From Chloroflexus aurantiacus J-10-fl (GTDB lineage: Bacteria; Chloroflexota; Chloroflexia; Chloroflexales; Chloroflexaceae), in the NCBI RefSeq assembly GCF_000018865.1, contig NC_010175.1:1612001-1676000 (forward strand): DNA of 64,000 nucleotides, read 5' to 3'. Position 1 is the stretch's first letter. Each line of letters starts with the position of its first letter. The notes beneath the pieces were generated by a model. That model had not been told where the DNA came from, ran no database searches, and saw only the letters and a program-made list of their open reading frames with translations. The translations under genes and the position numbers were made by a program. Of the stretch, positions 1-10,600 are shown piece after piece.

Positions 1-545
1 GCTTCGATGGTCTCGATGTAATCCCTATTCGCAGCAGCAACCGCGGTTTCGTACTTCACATGCGTGGCCCAGGTGTAGGCGACATCTTCGGCAGTCACCG
101 GCGTGCCGTCGCTCCAGCGGGCAGCCGATTTGATCTTGAAGGTGATTTCGGTGCGATCTGCGTTCCATGTCCAGTCGCCATCAGCCAGCAATGGATATTG
201 CTTACCGTCTAACATGTTATACAAATACGGCGTCTCGAACATGGTCACGCGAGCGCTGTCTTGTAGCGCAATCACCATGCCGTTGTTGTTGTTATTGGAA
301 TAGGGATTCCAACCGACGACCGGTCCCCACTGTAAGCCATTGAAATAGAGCGTTTCCTTACGTGGCAATGCATCAGCGCTTATCGGGGCTGCAACCTGTG
401 TCGGTGCAGACGCTTCGGTCAGCGCAGTTGGAGCCTGCGCTGGCTGCACCGTAGTCGGTTGCCCCACCGGTGCAGGAGATGGGCCACAAGCGGTTAGTAT
501 CACGCTCACCATGAAAACAATCAAAAGACTGAAGCGGTGTTTCAT
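1..545 (-). CDS. Family-5 extracellular solute-binding lipoprotein (partial, C-terminus beyond window)
   Basis: The frame is open from the ATG at 545 to the window edge, giving about 181 residues. It starts with a lipoprotein signal peptide ([11 protein letters not shown]..., lipobox LTAC, so the lipidated Cys is residue 20). A Pro/Thr/Ala-rich linker follows, then the start of an SBP_bac_5 domain, visible as [19 protein letters not shown] and, later, [18 protein letters not shown]. Such proteins are anchored outside the membrane and hand oligopeptides or oligosaccharides to an ABC permease. GGAGGT lies a few bases before the ATG. The gene follows a LacI-type regulator on the same strand 124 bp downstream of its stop, so sugar uptake (for example beta-glucosides) is more likely than peptide uptake; that is inference. 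The permease and ATPase genes would lie left of the window. Confidence 0.88.
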   Translation of the reverse strand, partial: MKHRFSLLIVFMVSVILTACGPSPAPVGQPTTVQPAQAPTALTEASAPTQVAAPISADALPRKETLYFNGLQWGPVVGWNPYSNNNNNGMVIALQDSARVTMFETPYLYNMLDGKQYPLLADGDWTWNADRTEITFKIKSAARWSDGTPVTAEDVAYTWATHVKYETAVAAANRDYIETIE

Positions 546-669
546 AGGTACCTCCACGAAAAAACGTCTGGGATCCAAAACATGGAAATAAATCGATAAG
601 GTACAACATTTACTCCTGGTAGTCCTGGCCTGGTTCACCTCCTTGTTTTTTATCTTGCGTTCCGAATCC

Positions 670-1719
670 TTAATGAGTCTTGGGATGAGTGCTACGTCGC
701 AGCGCTGCTCCACAAGACATACGAACAATCAACCTGGTAGGTAGGACAATATGCTGAACACTAACTTTCGCCGCCTGGGTTGTACAGGTCTCTAACTGTT
801 CAATTAGCGTAGCAGCAGCCAGAAAGCCGATCTGCTCAATTGGATGATGTACCGTAGTCAGAGGCGGATCAATCGTTGTCGCTACCGGCAAGTTATCAAA
901 TCCCACTACGGCAATATCATCAGGAACCTTCAACCCCGCCGCCTGGATTGCTTTTATCGCGCCGACAGCCATGCTGTCATTGGCAGCAAACACGGCATCA
1001 GGCCGAGGGGTAACCTGCAATAGGCGTTGCATAGCGTACTTTCCGCTGGCTTCTGACCAATCGCCCCCCTGAATATATTCCGGATGCGGCTCGATACCCG
1101 CCTCGCGCAGCGCACACAGATAGCCTTCCAGGCGATCATAGGCGCCGACCAGGCTCATTAAACCGGTAATAGTGGCAATCTTCGAGTAGCCAAGCTTCAA
1201 CAGATGCTGCGTAGCCAGGATAGCGCCTTTGAGGTTATCAACATTCACCGAAGAAATATCTGTGCGACCAGGAATTCGACCGATCATGACAAGCGGCAGT
1301 CGTTTGGCCAACAAATGCTGCACGAACGGGTCATCCATCAACGGTGGTGCCAGAAGCAGACCATCTATGTGTCGAGCGTGAATTAACCATTGATAGGTGT
1401 CGTCTTCTTGTCGTAGCACCAGTGATAGCATCAAATAATACCCACGCTCATCACATGCCTTTGCACACCCCTGAATCAATACTGAAAAATACGGATCGGT
1501 AAAAATCGTGCTGAGTGGATGAGGTATGACCAGACCGATGACTCGACTGCGACGACCAGCTAATGCGCGTGCTGCAAGATTAGGCTGAAAATCGTGCTCT
1601 TTAATGATTTGCCATACTCGCTCTCGCATTTCTGGACTCACATGTGGATCGTGGTTAATCACCCGAGAGACTGTCGAGCGTGAACAACCGGCAAGGCGCG
1701 CAATTTCTTCTAGTGTCAT
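670..1719 (-). CDS. LacI-family transcriptional regulator
   Basis: This is a 349-residue LacI/GalR repressor. The N-terminal helix-turn-helix is [20 protein letters not shown] with a hinge region after it ([15 protein letters not shown]). A periplasmic-binding-protein-like effector domain fills the rest, with [17 protein letters not shown] and [14 protein letters not shown] typical of the family. Upstream in-frame codons would give a 393-residue form, but GGAG sits about 7 bases before the ATG at 1719 and the HTH begins right there, so the short form is chosen. It is transcribed first in a unit with the solute-binding lipoprotein and probably controls that sugar transport system in response to a sugar ligand. 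The ligand cannot be read from the sequence. Confidence 0.9.
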   Translation of the reverse strand: MTLEEIARLAGCSRSTVSRVINHDPHVSPEMRERVWQIIKEHDFQPNLAARALAGRRSRVIGLVIPHPLSTIFTDPYFSVLIQGCAKACDERGYYLMLSLVLRQEDDTYQWLIHARHIDGLLLAPPLMDDPFVQHLLAKRLPLVMIGRIPGRTDISSVNVDNLKGAILATQHLLKLGYSKIATITGLMSLVGAYDRLEGYLCALREAGIEPHPEYIQGGDWSEASGKYAMQRLLQVTPRPDAVFAANDSMAVGAIKAIQAAGLKVPDDIAVVGFDNLPVATTIDPPLTTVHHPIEQIGFLAAATLIEQLETCTTQAAKVSVQHIVLPTRLIVRMSCGAALRRSTHPKTH

Positions 1720-3009
1720 CTGTATCTCCATTTGGTAGAAACGAATTGCGAGTACATCAGCACTGTATGCTTGTTGTGTTGTTTGTTGGTAAATACCCAC
1801 AAAATGCTGATCATCTTGCTCAGTACTTGATAGGCCAATACTTTGGAACACAGTTCTTGGCTTCTGTGCGACTGCCGGTGCGGAAATAACATGTAGTAAC
1901 GAGGCAATTTGGCAATCGTCCAGATTTGATCAACTCTGTGACTGTATCTAACGTACAGGGATAGTCTCGAATACTGGTCAGCGTGTTGTAAGGAATGCAG
2001 AAATTGTCCACAGCACCGACCAGGGTACATGCCTAAAGGCAGTTTGGGCAGGGATCGAGCGCCATGGATGGTTCGGCACGTTAGACTGCCCAGATGCAAG
2101 CGGAAGGTAACATGCAGGCGTTTGGCAGAGGCAATGTTTACTGTCTGGCTACTGTTGTCTGAGGATACCAACAGGCAACAAAGTCTACTTCGGCGCCTTA
2201 CATCAGATGATAGGGGATACTTTCGATATAACGGTGTTGGAAGAACTTGCTTACCTAGCCGATGGTGTCGCAGGCTCAGAGCGCTAAGTGCGTGTAACTT
2301 AATACCACTCTCAGGACTTGACCATGTAAGGGGAGATGAAAAGTCAGGAGTTAGGCTGTTAACCCATCCACAACTCCCAACAATACCGCTCCTCGTTGAG
2401 TACCGGGTCATGACATACCAGCTATCTTGCGGATGAAGATATTGTCTTAGTAGAGCTTCAGTACATCCTGCATATACTGGTTGATCATCATTGACTGGGT
2501 TATCCACAGTATCCCCCTTTGGATACGAATCTACGCTTCTCTGGCATGCATGTACACCAGCTCAGTTGAGTTTCCAGGAGCAGATGGAATGAAGCTGCTC
2601 ACGATAAGTACTGCTCCACCTCTCTGGTGCACACTGCCACCACATTGTGAGCCAACAACCGCTCTCCTGGCATTCACTGATTAGTCATACACACCAAGGT
2701 GCCGACCAGTATTACTTTATTCTTTCAGATATTTCTGCCGATAAAACACCTTTTCCTGTCGGTTACTAAACGGTTCTCGCATATAACGTGCAACGATGCC
2801 ACTCTTCCTCAAACAACAGTCAACGTTGATGGCGCCTTGCATATTAGTCCTTATACCGGGCAGGTCTGATTATGACATTATTACCAGCGAGAGACCTACA
2901 ACATTTCTTCTTGCGTATCCAGAACATGCAATTGATTCTGCGTATTTTTCAACGTTCAGCACCAAATCATGATTTTGTGGATACTTATCAGGTGTAATAT
3001 CATTCATTA
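1720..3009. other. Long gene-free region with DnaA-box-like 9-mers
   Basis: About 1.3 kb separates the LacI gene from a tandem repeat array and no convincing gene is seen; open frames here have skewed composition and overlap each other on both strands. A perfect DnaA box, TTATCCACA, is at 2500-2508. One-mismatch versions are at 2004-2012 (TTGTCCACA) and 2976-2984 (TGTGGATAC, reverse strand), and a two-mismatch version at 2364-2372 (CCATCCACA). Genes to the left point left and those to the right point right. Whether this has a replication or nucleoid role is speculative. Confidence 0.4.
2500..2508 (+). promoter_or_regulatory. Perfect DnaA-box consensus
   Basis: TTATCCACA matches the bacterial DnaA consensus exactly and lies in gene-free DNA with related 9-mers on both sides. 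A single exact match in a few kilobases can arise by chance, so binding is unproven. Confidence 0.35.
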
Positions 3010-3505
3010 AAACATGGGAGCGCTCTCATCCCATTAGAACCGCCTGCTTCCTCTCGCGAGACTTTGCCCCACAAACATGGGAGCGCTCTCATCCCATTAG
3101 AACCGCCTGCTTCCTCTCGCGAGACTTTGCCCCACAAACATGGGAGCGCTCTCATCCCATTAGAACCGTCTGTTTCCTCCCGCGAGGCTTTGCCCCACAA
3201 ACATGGGAGCGCTCTCATCCCATTAGAACCGCCTGCTTCCTCTCGCGAGACTTTGCCCCACAAACATGGGAGCGCTCTCATCCCATTAGAACCGCCTGTT
3301 TCCTCCCGCGAGACTTTGCCCCACAAACATGGGAGCGCTCTCATCCCATTAGAACCGCCTGTTTCCTCCCGCGAGACTTTGCCCCACAAACATGGGAGCG
3401 CTCTCATCCCATTAGAACCGCCTGTTTCCTCCCGCGAGACTTTGCCCTACAAACATGGGAGCGCTCTCATCCCATTAGAACCGTCTGCTTCCTCTCGCGA
3501 GACTT
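3010..3505. repeat. Tandem array of eight 63-bp units
   Basis: Units begin at 3010, 3073, 3136, 3199, 3262, 3325, 3388 and 3451; the last is truncated at about 55 bp. The period is exactly 63 bp, and copies differ at only a few sites (CGCCTG/CGTCTG, GCTTCC/GTTTCC, CTCTCGCGAGA/CTCCCGCGAGA, one GCTT for ACTT). Each unit carries two dyads: ATGGGAGCGCTCTCATCCCAT, in which GAGCGCTC is a perfect palindrome, and TCTCGCGAGA. Because 63 is a multiple of three, repetitive open frames appear on both strands; no ribosome-binding site or protein family supports translation. There are no unique spacers, so this is not a CRISPR array. Confidence 0.95.
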
Positions 3506-4515
3506 GACTTAAGTATTTGGGAATATTCTAGTTGACCGAGAATATAGCATACCATTGTTGTCTTGTCAACACACATATGAACTCATTTCTTAACCAAGCA
3601 TGTCTGATTAAACCGGCCGCAAGCGTTAATTGATGGGCAGCCATATCTTGACAGTTTATGTATGAGTGCACACAAAATGTTCTAGGAGCAACATAGTCAC
3701 CGCACACTTCCATAATAACAATTGACTGGCTCGCCTCTCAGGTGCACAGTGATAATAGAGAGAAGGTAGTCAGTCATGGTTCTGCACTCCAACTAGGGTG
3801 ACATGGGCATAATTAATGTCTACCAAATCATTCCTAATACTATGGGGTTATGAAGTGACTTCTAACTTTGAAGTCTGTCCAAGATTTTGAAACAATTTAT
3901 ATATAACCAACCTCAAAAACCGTCTGATCATACAGTTCGCATCACAATATTTTTTATCCAGTTTTAACCCCTAAACCTCAAAAATTTCCACAAAATTAAT
4001 CTCTCAAGACCTTGTCAACCAGAATTACACAATGCATTCAATGAGATCATTTTAAAATTCATCAACCACCAAATCAAAATTGTTAATTCACAAGTATCCT
4101 TTATAAATCATTTAAAAATATTTCCAATAACGAACATTTTTATCAGAACAAGACAGTTAAGCATGTAATACGATGGGGTTCTGGCAAGTAGCTCTCTGTT
4201 TGCCTGCTAACAGTGGCAGAATAGATCGTGCCAGGAGCTGTGTTCGCTTCAGACCTGTGTGTACAGTAGAACCACCAAACTCAGACATGCGACCCCAGTT
4301 GGGTCACCAATGACAATCTGTGTCGCTGGGAAGAATTGGAACAGACCAACGACAACCCGGCTCTCAAGGGTTTGGCTTGCTATAGGCACGAACCACGTAT
4401 AATAAAAGAACAAAGTCGCACAGCAGGAACAAAATATTAAGGAAACCACCTGTATTACTGATACGAATGATGTATACCTTCATCGATAACTGTAAACTTC
4501 TATTGAGAGGATGCC
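3506..4515. other. Gene-free, partly AT-rich spacer
   Basis: About 1 kb lies between the tandem array and the acetyltransferase gene. Positions 3880-4150 are strikingly AT-rich compared with the rest of the window, with runs such as TTTATATATAACC and ATTTTTTATCC. No supported gene was found. A short hydrophobic frame at 4249-4449 (minus) lacks a credible start signal. The promoter of the acetyltransferase gene should lie in the last 100 bases, but no clear -35/-10 pair could be assigned. Confidence 0.6.
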
Positions 4516-5280
4516 ATGCAGATTGATATCCGACCGGTGACAACGTATGCCGAATATCGGGCGTGCGAACAGCTTCAGCAACTGGTATGGGGTGATGAGT
4601 TTGTGGTGCCGCTCAACTTACTGACCACCGTACAGCGGAACGGCGGGTTGGTGTTAGGGGCTTTCAAAGGTGACGAACTGGTCGGCTTCGTCTTTGGTTT
4701 TCTGGCGCGCACTGCCGACGGACGGTTAAAACACGCTTCACACATGGCAGCAGTCCACCCCGATCTGCGCGATGCCCGGATTGGCGAACAACTCAAACGG
4801 GCGCAACGCGAGTTTGTGCTGGCCCAAGACCTGGAGCTGATGACGTGGACGTTTGATCCACTGCTGGCCCGGAATGCCCATCTCAATCTGCACAAACTCG
4901 GCACTATCAGCCGTACCTACCTGCGGAATGTGTATGGGCCTGAGCCAGAACTCGTTGATGGCATCCTGCCCAGCGACCGTTTTCAGGTCGAGTGGTGGCT
5001 GGTACACTCGCCATTTGCCCGCCCATCAGCCGATCAGGTTGCCAGATCACCCTTGCTCAACCCAACACTAGATACGCCGGTGCAGATCACCCATGAACCG
5101 GTCGTGCGGCTGGCTATTCCTGCCGATTTTGCTGCTCTTCAGCAGCACGATCCAGCAATTGCCCAGGCCTGGCGTTATCATTTTCGGGCCTGGGCTGAAG
5201 CTGCCTTTGCCGCCGGGTATGTCGTTGTCGATTTTGTGCGTGCAGAGAACTACTATGTTCTGGTTTCGGCAGATGCTTAG
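4516..5280 (+). CDS. GNAT-family N-acetyltransferase
   Basis: A 254-residue protein with a GNAT fold in its first half: IRPVTTYAEYRACEQLQQLVW, then GGLVLGAFKGDELVGFVFGF and HASHMAAVHPDLRDARIGEQL, which fits the acetyl-CoA-binding strand and loop in degenerate form. It resembles the uncharacterised COG3375-type acetyltransferases, which are longer than ordinary GNAT proteins and have a C-terminal half of unknown role. The substrate cannot be predicted. GAGAGG lies just before the ATG. The gene stands alone between a gene-free region and the regulatory region of the glycan cluster and points the same way as that cluster. Confidence 0.75.
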   Translation: MQIDIRPVTTYAEYRACEQLQQLVWGDEFVVPLNLLTTVQRNGGLVLGAFKGDELVGFVFGFLARTADGRLKHASHMAAVHPDLRDARIGEQLKRAQREFVLAQDLELMTWTFDPLLARNAHLNLHKLGTISRTYLRNVYGPEPELVDGILPSDRFQVEWWLVHSPFARPSADQVARSPLLNPTLDTPVQITHEPVVRLAIPADFAALQQHDPAIAQAWRYHFRAWAEAAFAAGYVVVDFVRAENYYVLVSADA

Positions 5281-5400
5281 ACGAGCAACCCAAGTTACCA
5301 ATCAGTACCGCATGCAACTAGTTTGACACATCCCGCCGGGGAACGTACAATCAAAAGGGCAGGCATACTGAACATTGTCATAGATCACGGACATGCCCGG

Positions 5401-5513
5401 CATGCGGCTTGCCGGCCCATACGGTTTGTCGTATATCATCTGCTGGCGCTTCATCACAGATTATCAATACCCCAGCATACGACGTACCGACCTATACGGT
5501 TTGTCGTCTATCG
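5401..5513. promoter_or_regulatory. Duplicated palindromic operator-like motif before glgE
   Basis: Two imperfect direct repeats of about 38 bp start at 5401 and 5476, exactly 75 bp apart. Their cores, at 5416-5437 and 5491-5512, match at 20 of 22 positions around ATACGGTTTGTCGT. In the first copy the core is a perfect dyad, ATACG-GTTTGT-CGTAT; the second copy is degenerate on one arm. They sit 50-160 bp upstream of the first gene of the glycan/trehalose cluster. A dimeric regulator bound at both sites, seven helical turns apart, is a reasonable inference; no regulator gene is adjacent. Confidence 0.5.
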
Positions 5514-5560
5514 CAAGTGCACAGAACGCACATTGCTTGCTGTCAAATTGAGGAGGTCTA

Positions 5561-7600
5561 ATGACCGTCAAGGAGTCACGCACTCGTACTCGCCGCACGG
5601 CGGCAAAAGCGAAACTCGATCTATCGGTGATCGGTGAAGGACGGCGACGGGTCATTATTGAAGCGGTTGAGCCAATCATTGATGGTGGTCGTTATCCGGT
5701 GAAGCGAATCATCGGTGATACGCTGGTGGTCAGTTGCGATCTGTTTGCCGATGGTCATGATGAACTGGCAGCAGTAGTACGCCATCGACCGGTCAGCGCT
5801 AAGACATGGCATGAAGCACCAATGCGCTTACTGGTCAATGATCGTTGGGAAGGTCAGTTTACCCTGAATAGCATCGGTCGGCATGAGTTTCAGGTTGTGG
5901 CCTGGATCGACCGTTTTGCGACCTGGGTGCATCAACTTGAGAAGCGGTTGGCTGCCGGGCAAGATGTGCGGGTCGATTTGCAGATCGGTGCCGCGCTGGT
6001 TGGTGAGGCTGCACGCAATGCCAGTGGCGCTGATGCTGCGGTGCTGCATGTCGCCGAAGCGGCCCTGATTGCCGGTGACGTTGATACAGCCTTTGCCGCT
6101 GAAATCCACTCCTTGATGGCTGTCCATTTGCCACGCCGATTTGCTACCGAGTCTGAGATTTACCCGATAACAGTCGAACGCGAACGAGCACGCTTTTCCG
6201 CCTGGTACGAGCTGTTTCCCCGCTCGGCGGCTGACGAGCCGGGTCGCCACGGCACGTTCCGCGATGTGATCAAGCGGCTGCCGTACATTGCCGAACTCGG
6301 TTTTGATGTGCTGTACCTGCCACCGATCCATCCGATTGGATATACCTTCCGCAAGGGCAAAAATAACAGCCTGAATGCCGGCCCCAACGATCCGGGCAGC
6401 CCATGGGCGATTGGGAATGCCGATGGCGGGCATATGAGCATTCATCCCGAATTGGGCACATTGGATGATTTTCGGGCGCTGGTGCGCGAAGCGCAGAAAT
6501 ACGGTATCGAAGTAGCACTTGACATCGCGTTCCAATGCTCACCCGATCATCCGTACGTGCGTGAGCATCCAGAGTGGTTCCGCGCTCGCCCAGACGGAAC
6601 CATCCAGTATGCCGAGAATCCACCGAAAAAATATCAGGATATCTACCCGTTCGATTTTGAATCGGAAGACTGGCAGGGGCTATGGCAAGAGCTGCGCCGG
6701 GTCTTCGAGTTCTGGATCGAGCAGGGTGTGCGTATCTTTCGGGTGGATAACCCGCATACCAAGAGCTTTCGCTTCTGGGACTGGTGTCTGAACTCGCTGA
6801 AGAGTGCGCATCCCGACCTGATCTTTCTCTCGGAAGCGTTCACCCGGCCAAAGGTGATGTACCATCTGGCCAAGATTGGCTTTACGCAGAGCTATACCTA
6901 TTACACCTGGCGCACTACCAAACACGAGTTGACCAGCTATCTGCAGGAATTGAATACCCGCCCGGTCAGTGATTTCTTCATTCCCAATTTCTGGCCGAAT
7001 ACGCCTGACATTCTGACCCCACAGTTTTACGCTGGTCAGCGCTCGGTGTTTATGACCCGCGCTGCGATGGCGGCGACGTTGACGGCCAGTTGGGGTATGT
7101 ACGGCCCGGTGTATGAATTGATGGAGCACACGCCGGTAGCCGGACGTGAAGAGTACATTAACAATGAGAAGTACGAAATCCGGCACTGGAATCTCGATGC
7201 ACCGCACAGCCTGCGCGGCTATATCGGCCAGCTCAATCGGATTCGGCGTGAGCATCCGGCCCTTCACCGGAATGACACCCTGCGCTTCCACCGCGTAGAC
7301 ATCGATTTTCACGAGCACGAATGGTTGCTCGCGTATAGCAAGACATCACCGGACGGCAGCGACATCATTCTGGTGGTGGTCAACCTTGACCCCGAACGTA
7401 CCCACAGTGGTTGGGTTCAGGTGCCGCTGAACGACTGGAACGTGAATGGCGTGTTCCAGGCCCACGATCTGTTGACGGACGCACGTTACACCTGGTCGGG
7501 AGAGTATAATTACGTGCAGCTCAGCCCGATGGCTCCCGTCCATATCTTTTGTATTCGCCGGCTCCGCCGTGACGAGCGCGGCTTTGAGTATTTCGCCTGA
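5561..7600 (+). CDS. glgE: Alpha-1,4-glucan:maltose-1-phosphate maltosyltransferase
   Basis: A 679-residue GlgE (GH13 subfamily 3), which transfers maltosyl units from maltose-1-phosphate to the non-reducing ends of alpha-1,4-glucan. The N-terminal 200 residues form the beta-rich and helical domains of the family, and the (beta/alpha)8 barrel begins near FSAWYELFPRS. VLYLPPIHPIGYTFRKGKNN is typical of the substrate pocket. The catalytic nucleophile is D396 in FRVDNPHTK and the acid/base E425 in LSEAFTRP. The length matches the family. GAGGAGG precedes the ATG. It is the first gene of the cluster, 23 bp before treS-mak, whose maltokinase domain makes its substrate; glgB follows and branches its product. 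Confidence 0.95.
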   Translation: MTVKESRTRTRRTAAKAKLDLSVIGEGRRRVIIEAVEPIIDGGRYPVKRIIGDTLVVSCDLFADGHDELAAVVRHRPVSAKTWHEAPMRLLVNDRWEGQFTLNSIGRHEFQVVAWIDRFATWVHQLEKRLAAGQDVRVDLQIGAALVGEAARNASGADAAVLHVAEAALIAGDVDTAFAAEIHSLMAVHLPRRFATESEIYPITVERERARFSAWYELFPRSAADEPGRHGTFRDVIKRLPYIAELGFDVLYLPPIHPIGYTFRKGKNNSLNAGPNDPGSPWAIGNADGGHMSIHPELGTLDDFRALVREAQKYGIEVALDIAFQCSPDHPYVREHPEWFRARPDGTIQYAENPPKKYQDIYPFDFESEDWQGLWQELRRVFEFWIEQGVRIFRVDNPHTKSFRFWDWCLNSLKSAHPDLIFLSEAFTRPKVMYHLAKIGFTQSYTYYTWRTTKHELTSYLQELNTRPVSDFFIPNFWPNTPDILTPQFYAGQRSVFMTRAAMAATLTASWGMYGPVYELMEHTPVAGREEYINNEKYEIRHWNLDAPHSLRGYIGQLNRIRREHPALHRNDTLRFHRVDIDFHEHEWLLAYSKTSPDGSDIILVVVNLDPERTHSGWVQVPLNDWNVNGVFQAHDLLTDARYTWSGEYNYVQLSPMAPVHIFCIRRLRRDERGFEYFA

Positions 7601-7623
7601 TAGTTGTACGATGAGGGAGTGGC

Positions 7624-10600
7624 ATGAACCGTGTACGCCCGGCCAAGACGCCGACTCTGTTAGCCGATGATCCGCTCTGGTACAAAGATGCGGTCATCTA
7701 CGAATTGCACGTGCGCGCTTTTTGCGATAGCAATGGTGATGGTATCGGAGATTTTCCCGGTCTGACCAGCAAGCTCGACTATCTGCAAGATTTGGGCGTA
7801 ACGGCAATCTGGCTGCTCCCCTTCTATCCCTCACCGCTGCGCGATGATGGCTACGATATAGCCGATTATACGAACATTCATCCCAATTACGGCACGCTGG
7901 CCGATTTTAAGGTGTTTATTCGCGAAGCCCATCGGCGTGGGCTGCGCGTCATCACCGAGCTTGTCTGTAACCACACCTCTGACCAGCACCCCTGGTTTCA
8001 ACGTGCCCGGCGGGCTAAGCCCGGTACTTCAGCCCGCAACTTTTATGTCTGGTCGGATACACCCGACCGCTACAAGGACGCCCGGATCATCTTCAAAGAT
8101 TTTGAGACCAGTAACTGGACGTGGGATCCAGTGGCGCAGGCGTACTACTGGCACCGCTTCTACAGCCATCAACCCGATCTCAACTTTGAAAATCCGGCTG
8201 TCCAGCGGGCTGTCTTCAAGGCGATGGAGTTCTGGCTCGATCTGGGAGTCGATGGCATGCGTCTCGATGCCATCCCCTACCTCTACGAAGCAGAGGGCAC
8301 CAATTGCGAGAACCTGCCGGAAACCCACGCCTTTCTCAAACGCTTACGTAAGCATATGGACGAAAAGTACCAGGGGCGTATGTTTCTCGCCGAGGCCAAT
8401 CAATGGCCAGAAGACGCGGTTGCCTATTTCGGGGATGGCGATGAGTGCCATATGGCCTTTCACTTCCCGGTGATGCCCCGCCTCTTTATGTCGGTTCACC
8501 TTGAGAATCGCTATCCGATCATTGATATTATGCGGCAAACGCCGCCAATACCCGACAATTGCCAGTGGGCAATCTTTCTGCGCAATCACGATGAACTGAC
8601 CCTCGAAATGGTCACCGATGAAGAGCGCGACTATATGTACCGGGTCTACGCTCGCGATCCCCAGGCCCGGATTAATCTCGGCATTCGCCGACGACTGGCA
8701 CCATTGCTCGGCAACCATCGCCGCAAGATCGAGTTAATGAACGGATTGCTCTTCTCGCTGCCCGGTACGCCGGTGATCTATTACGGTGATGAGATCGGGA
8801 TGGGCGATAACATCTACCTCGGCGACCGCAACGGTGTGCGCACGCCGATGCAGTGGAGCGGTGATCGGAATGCCGGTTTTTCGCGGGCTAATCCTCAGCA
8901 ACTCTATCTGCCGGTAATTACCGATCCGGAGTATCACTACGAGACGGTCAACGTCGAGACGCAAAGCGCCAATCAGCATTCATTGTTATGGTGGACGAAA
9001 CGCCTGATTGCACTACGGAAGCGTTACGCCGCATTTGGCCGGGGCACGCTCGAATTTCTCTATCCCGAAAATCGTAAGGTGCTCTGTTTCCTGCGCAAAA
9101 CCGAGGATCAGATTCTCCTGGCCGTTTTCAATCTGTCGCGGTTTGTTCAGGGTGTCGAACTCGATCTCTCGCCGTACCGTGGCCTGATGCCGGTTGAGCT
9201 ATTCGGTCAGGTGGAATTTCCACCGATTGGCGATCAGCCCTATTTCCTGACCCTTGGCCCACACAGCTTCTACTGGTTTACGCTAACACCGCAACGGATT
9301 GAAGGAGTACGCTTGCCCACACCCCAACCTGAAACCGAACTGGTTGAGATTCCGGTTGATGCGATTGAGTGGGATGCGATCTTCTACGATGGCCGGCAGG
9401 CGCGGCTTGAGCGAGTCTTACCCGATTACCTGCGTTATCGGCGCTGGTTTGGGGCCAAAACACGCAAGATCAAACAGGTGCAGGTAAGCGAGTTTGCCCG
9501 TCTCGATTATGCCGGTGGCCCAGCCTACCTGACACTGTTGCAGGTCACCTATGTTGAAGGCGCCCCAGAAACCTACTTGTTGCCGATGGCGTATGCCGAA
9601 GGCGAGCGCGCCGACCAGATACTGGCCGATCAACGCCACATGGTGATTGCCCGCCTACGGGTTGGCCGTCGACCTGAAGCCGGTATCCTGTACGACCCAC
9701 TCGGTGAGCGTCGCTTTGCGTCGGCGCTCCTGGAACTGATAATCGGACGACGCCGTCTACGGGGTGAAGCCGGTGGAGAGCTGGTGGGTGGCACGACCCG
9801 TGCGCTCCGCAAGCTTCTCGGCGGTAGTGATGGCCTGGAACCGAGTTTGATGCGTGGCGAGCAGAGCAATTCATCGATCAATTTTGGTGGTCGGCTCATT
9901 ATGAAGCTCTTCCGTAAGATCGAGCTGGGCCGCAATCCCGATCTGGAACTGGGACGTTTCCTGACCGAAGAGGTTGGGTTCCCCCATACACCACCGGTAG
10001 CCGGCTACATTGAATATCTGCGCGGCAAAGATGAACCGTTGACGCTGGCAATCGTTCAGGGCTATGTGCAGAACGAAGGTGATGCCTTCGATTACGCGCT
10101 CGATGTCGTGCGCCGCTACTATGATACGGTGCTCACCCGTACCGATGTCGTGCCACCGGTTGTGAAGGCAAGCGTTGCCGGCATGCTCGCGGCTGCGCAT
10201 CAGCCACCGCCAGCCCTGGTTGAGGAATTGATCGGTGGTTACCTCGAGTCGGCACGCCTGCTCGGTCAGCGGACTGCGGAGATGCATCAGGCTCTGGCCA
10301 AAGGAAGTGGACCGGCAATGGCACCTGAACCCTTCTCGACCCTCTACCAGCGCTCAATCTACCAGAGTATTCGGAGTCTGATCGGGCAAACCCTGCAAGA
10401 TTTGCGGAAACTGCTGCCGTCGTTGCCGGCAACCGTTCGTCCGGCGGCAGAGCGTGTTACCCAGAGTGAAGAGGCGCTCCTGGCGCGGTTGCAACGGATT
10501 ACCGGTGACAAGATCGAGACGGTGCGTATTCGCATTCACGGTGACTACCATCTCGAACAGGTGCTCTTCACCGGCAAAGATTACATGATTATCGACTTCG

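Noticed and set aside
1716-2507. A 263-residue minus-strand frame overlapping the LacI start
   Set aside because: Ser/Arg/Leu-rich composition, overlap with the LacI gene and with a plus-strand frame, no start signal and no recognisable domain.
3010-3505. CRISPR array
   Set aside because: All units are the same along their full length; there are no unique spacers and no cas genes.
3000-3507. Repetitive proteins of 135-147 residues on both strands across the 63-bp array
   Set aside because: They arise because the repeat length is a multiple of three; no ribosome-binding site, no known family and both strands open equally.
4249-4449. A 66-residue hydrophobic minus-strand protein
   Set aside because: It needs a GTG start without a ribosome-binding site; hydrophobicity can follow from AT-rich DNA. 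Kept only as a note.
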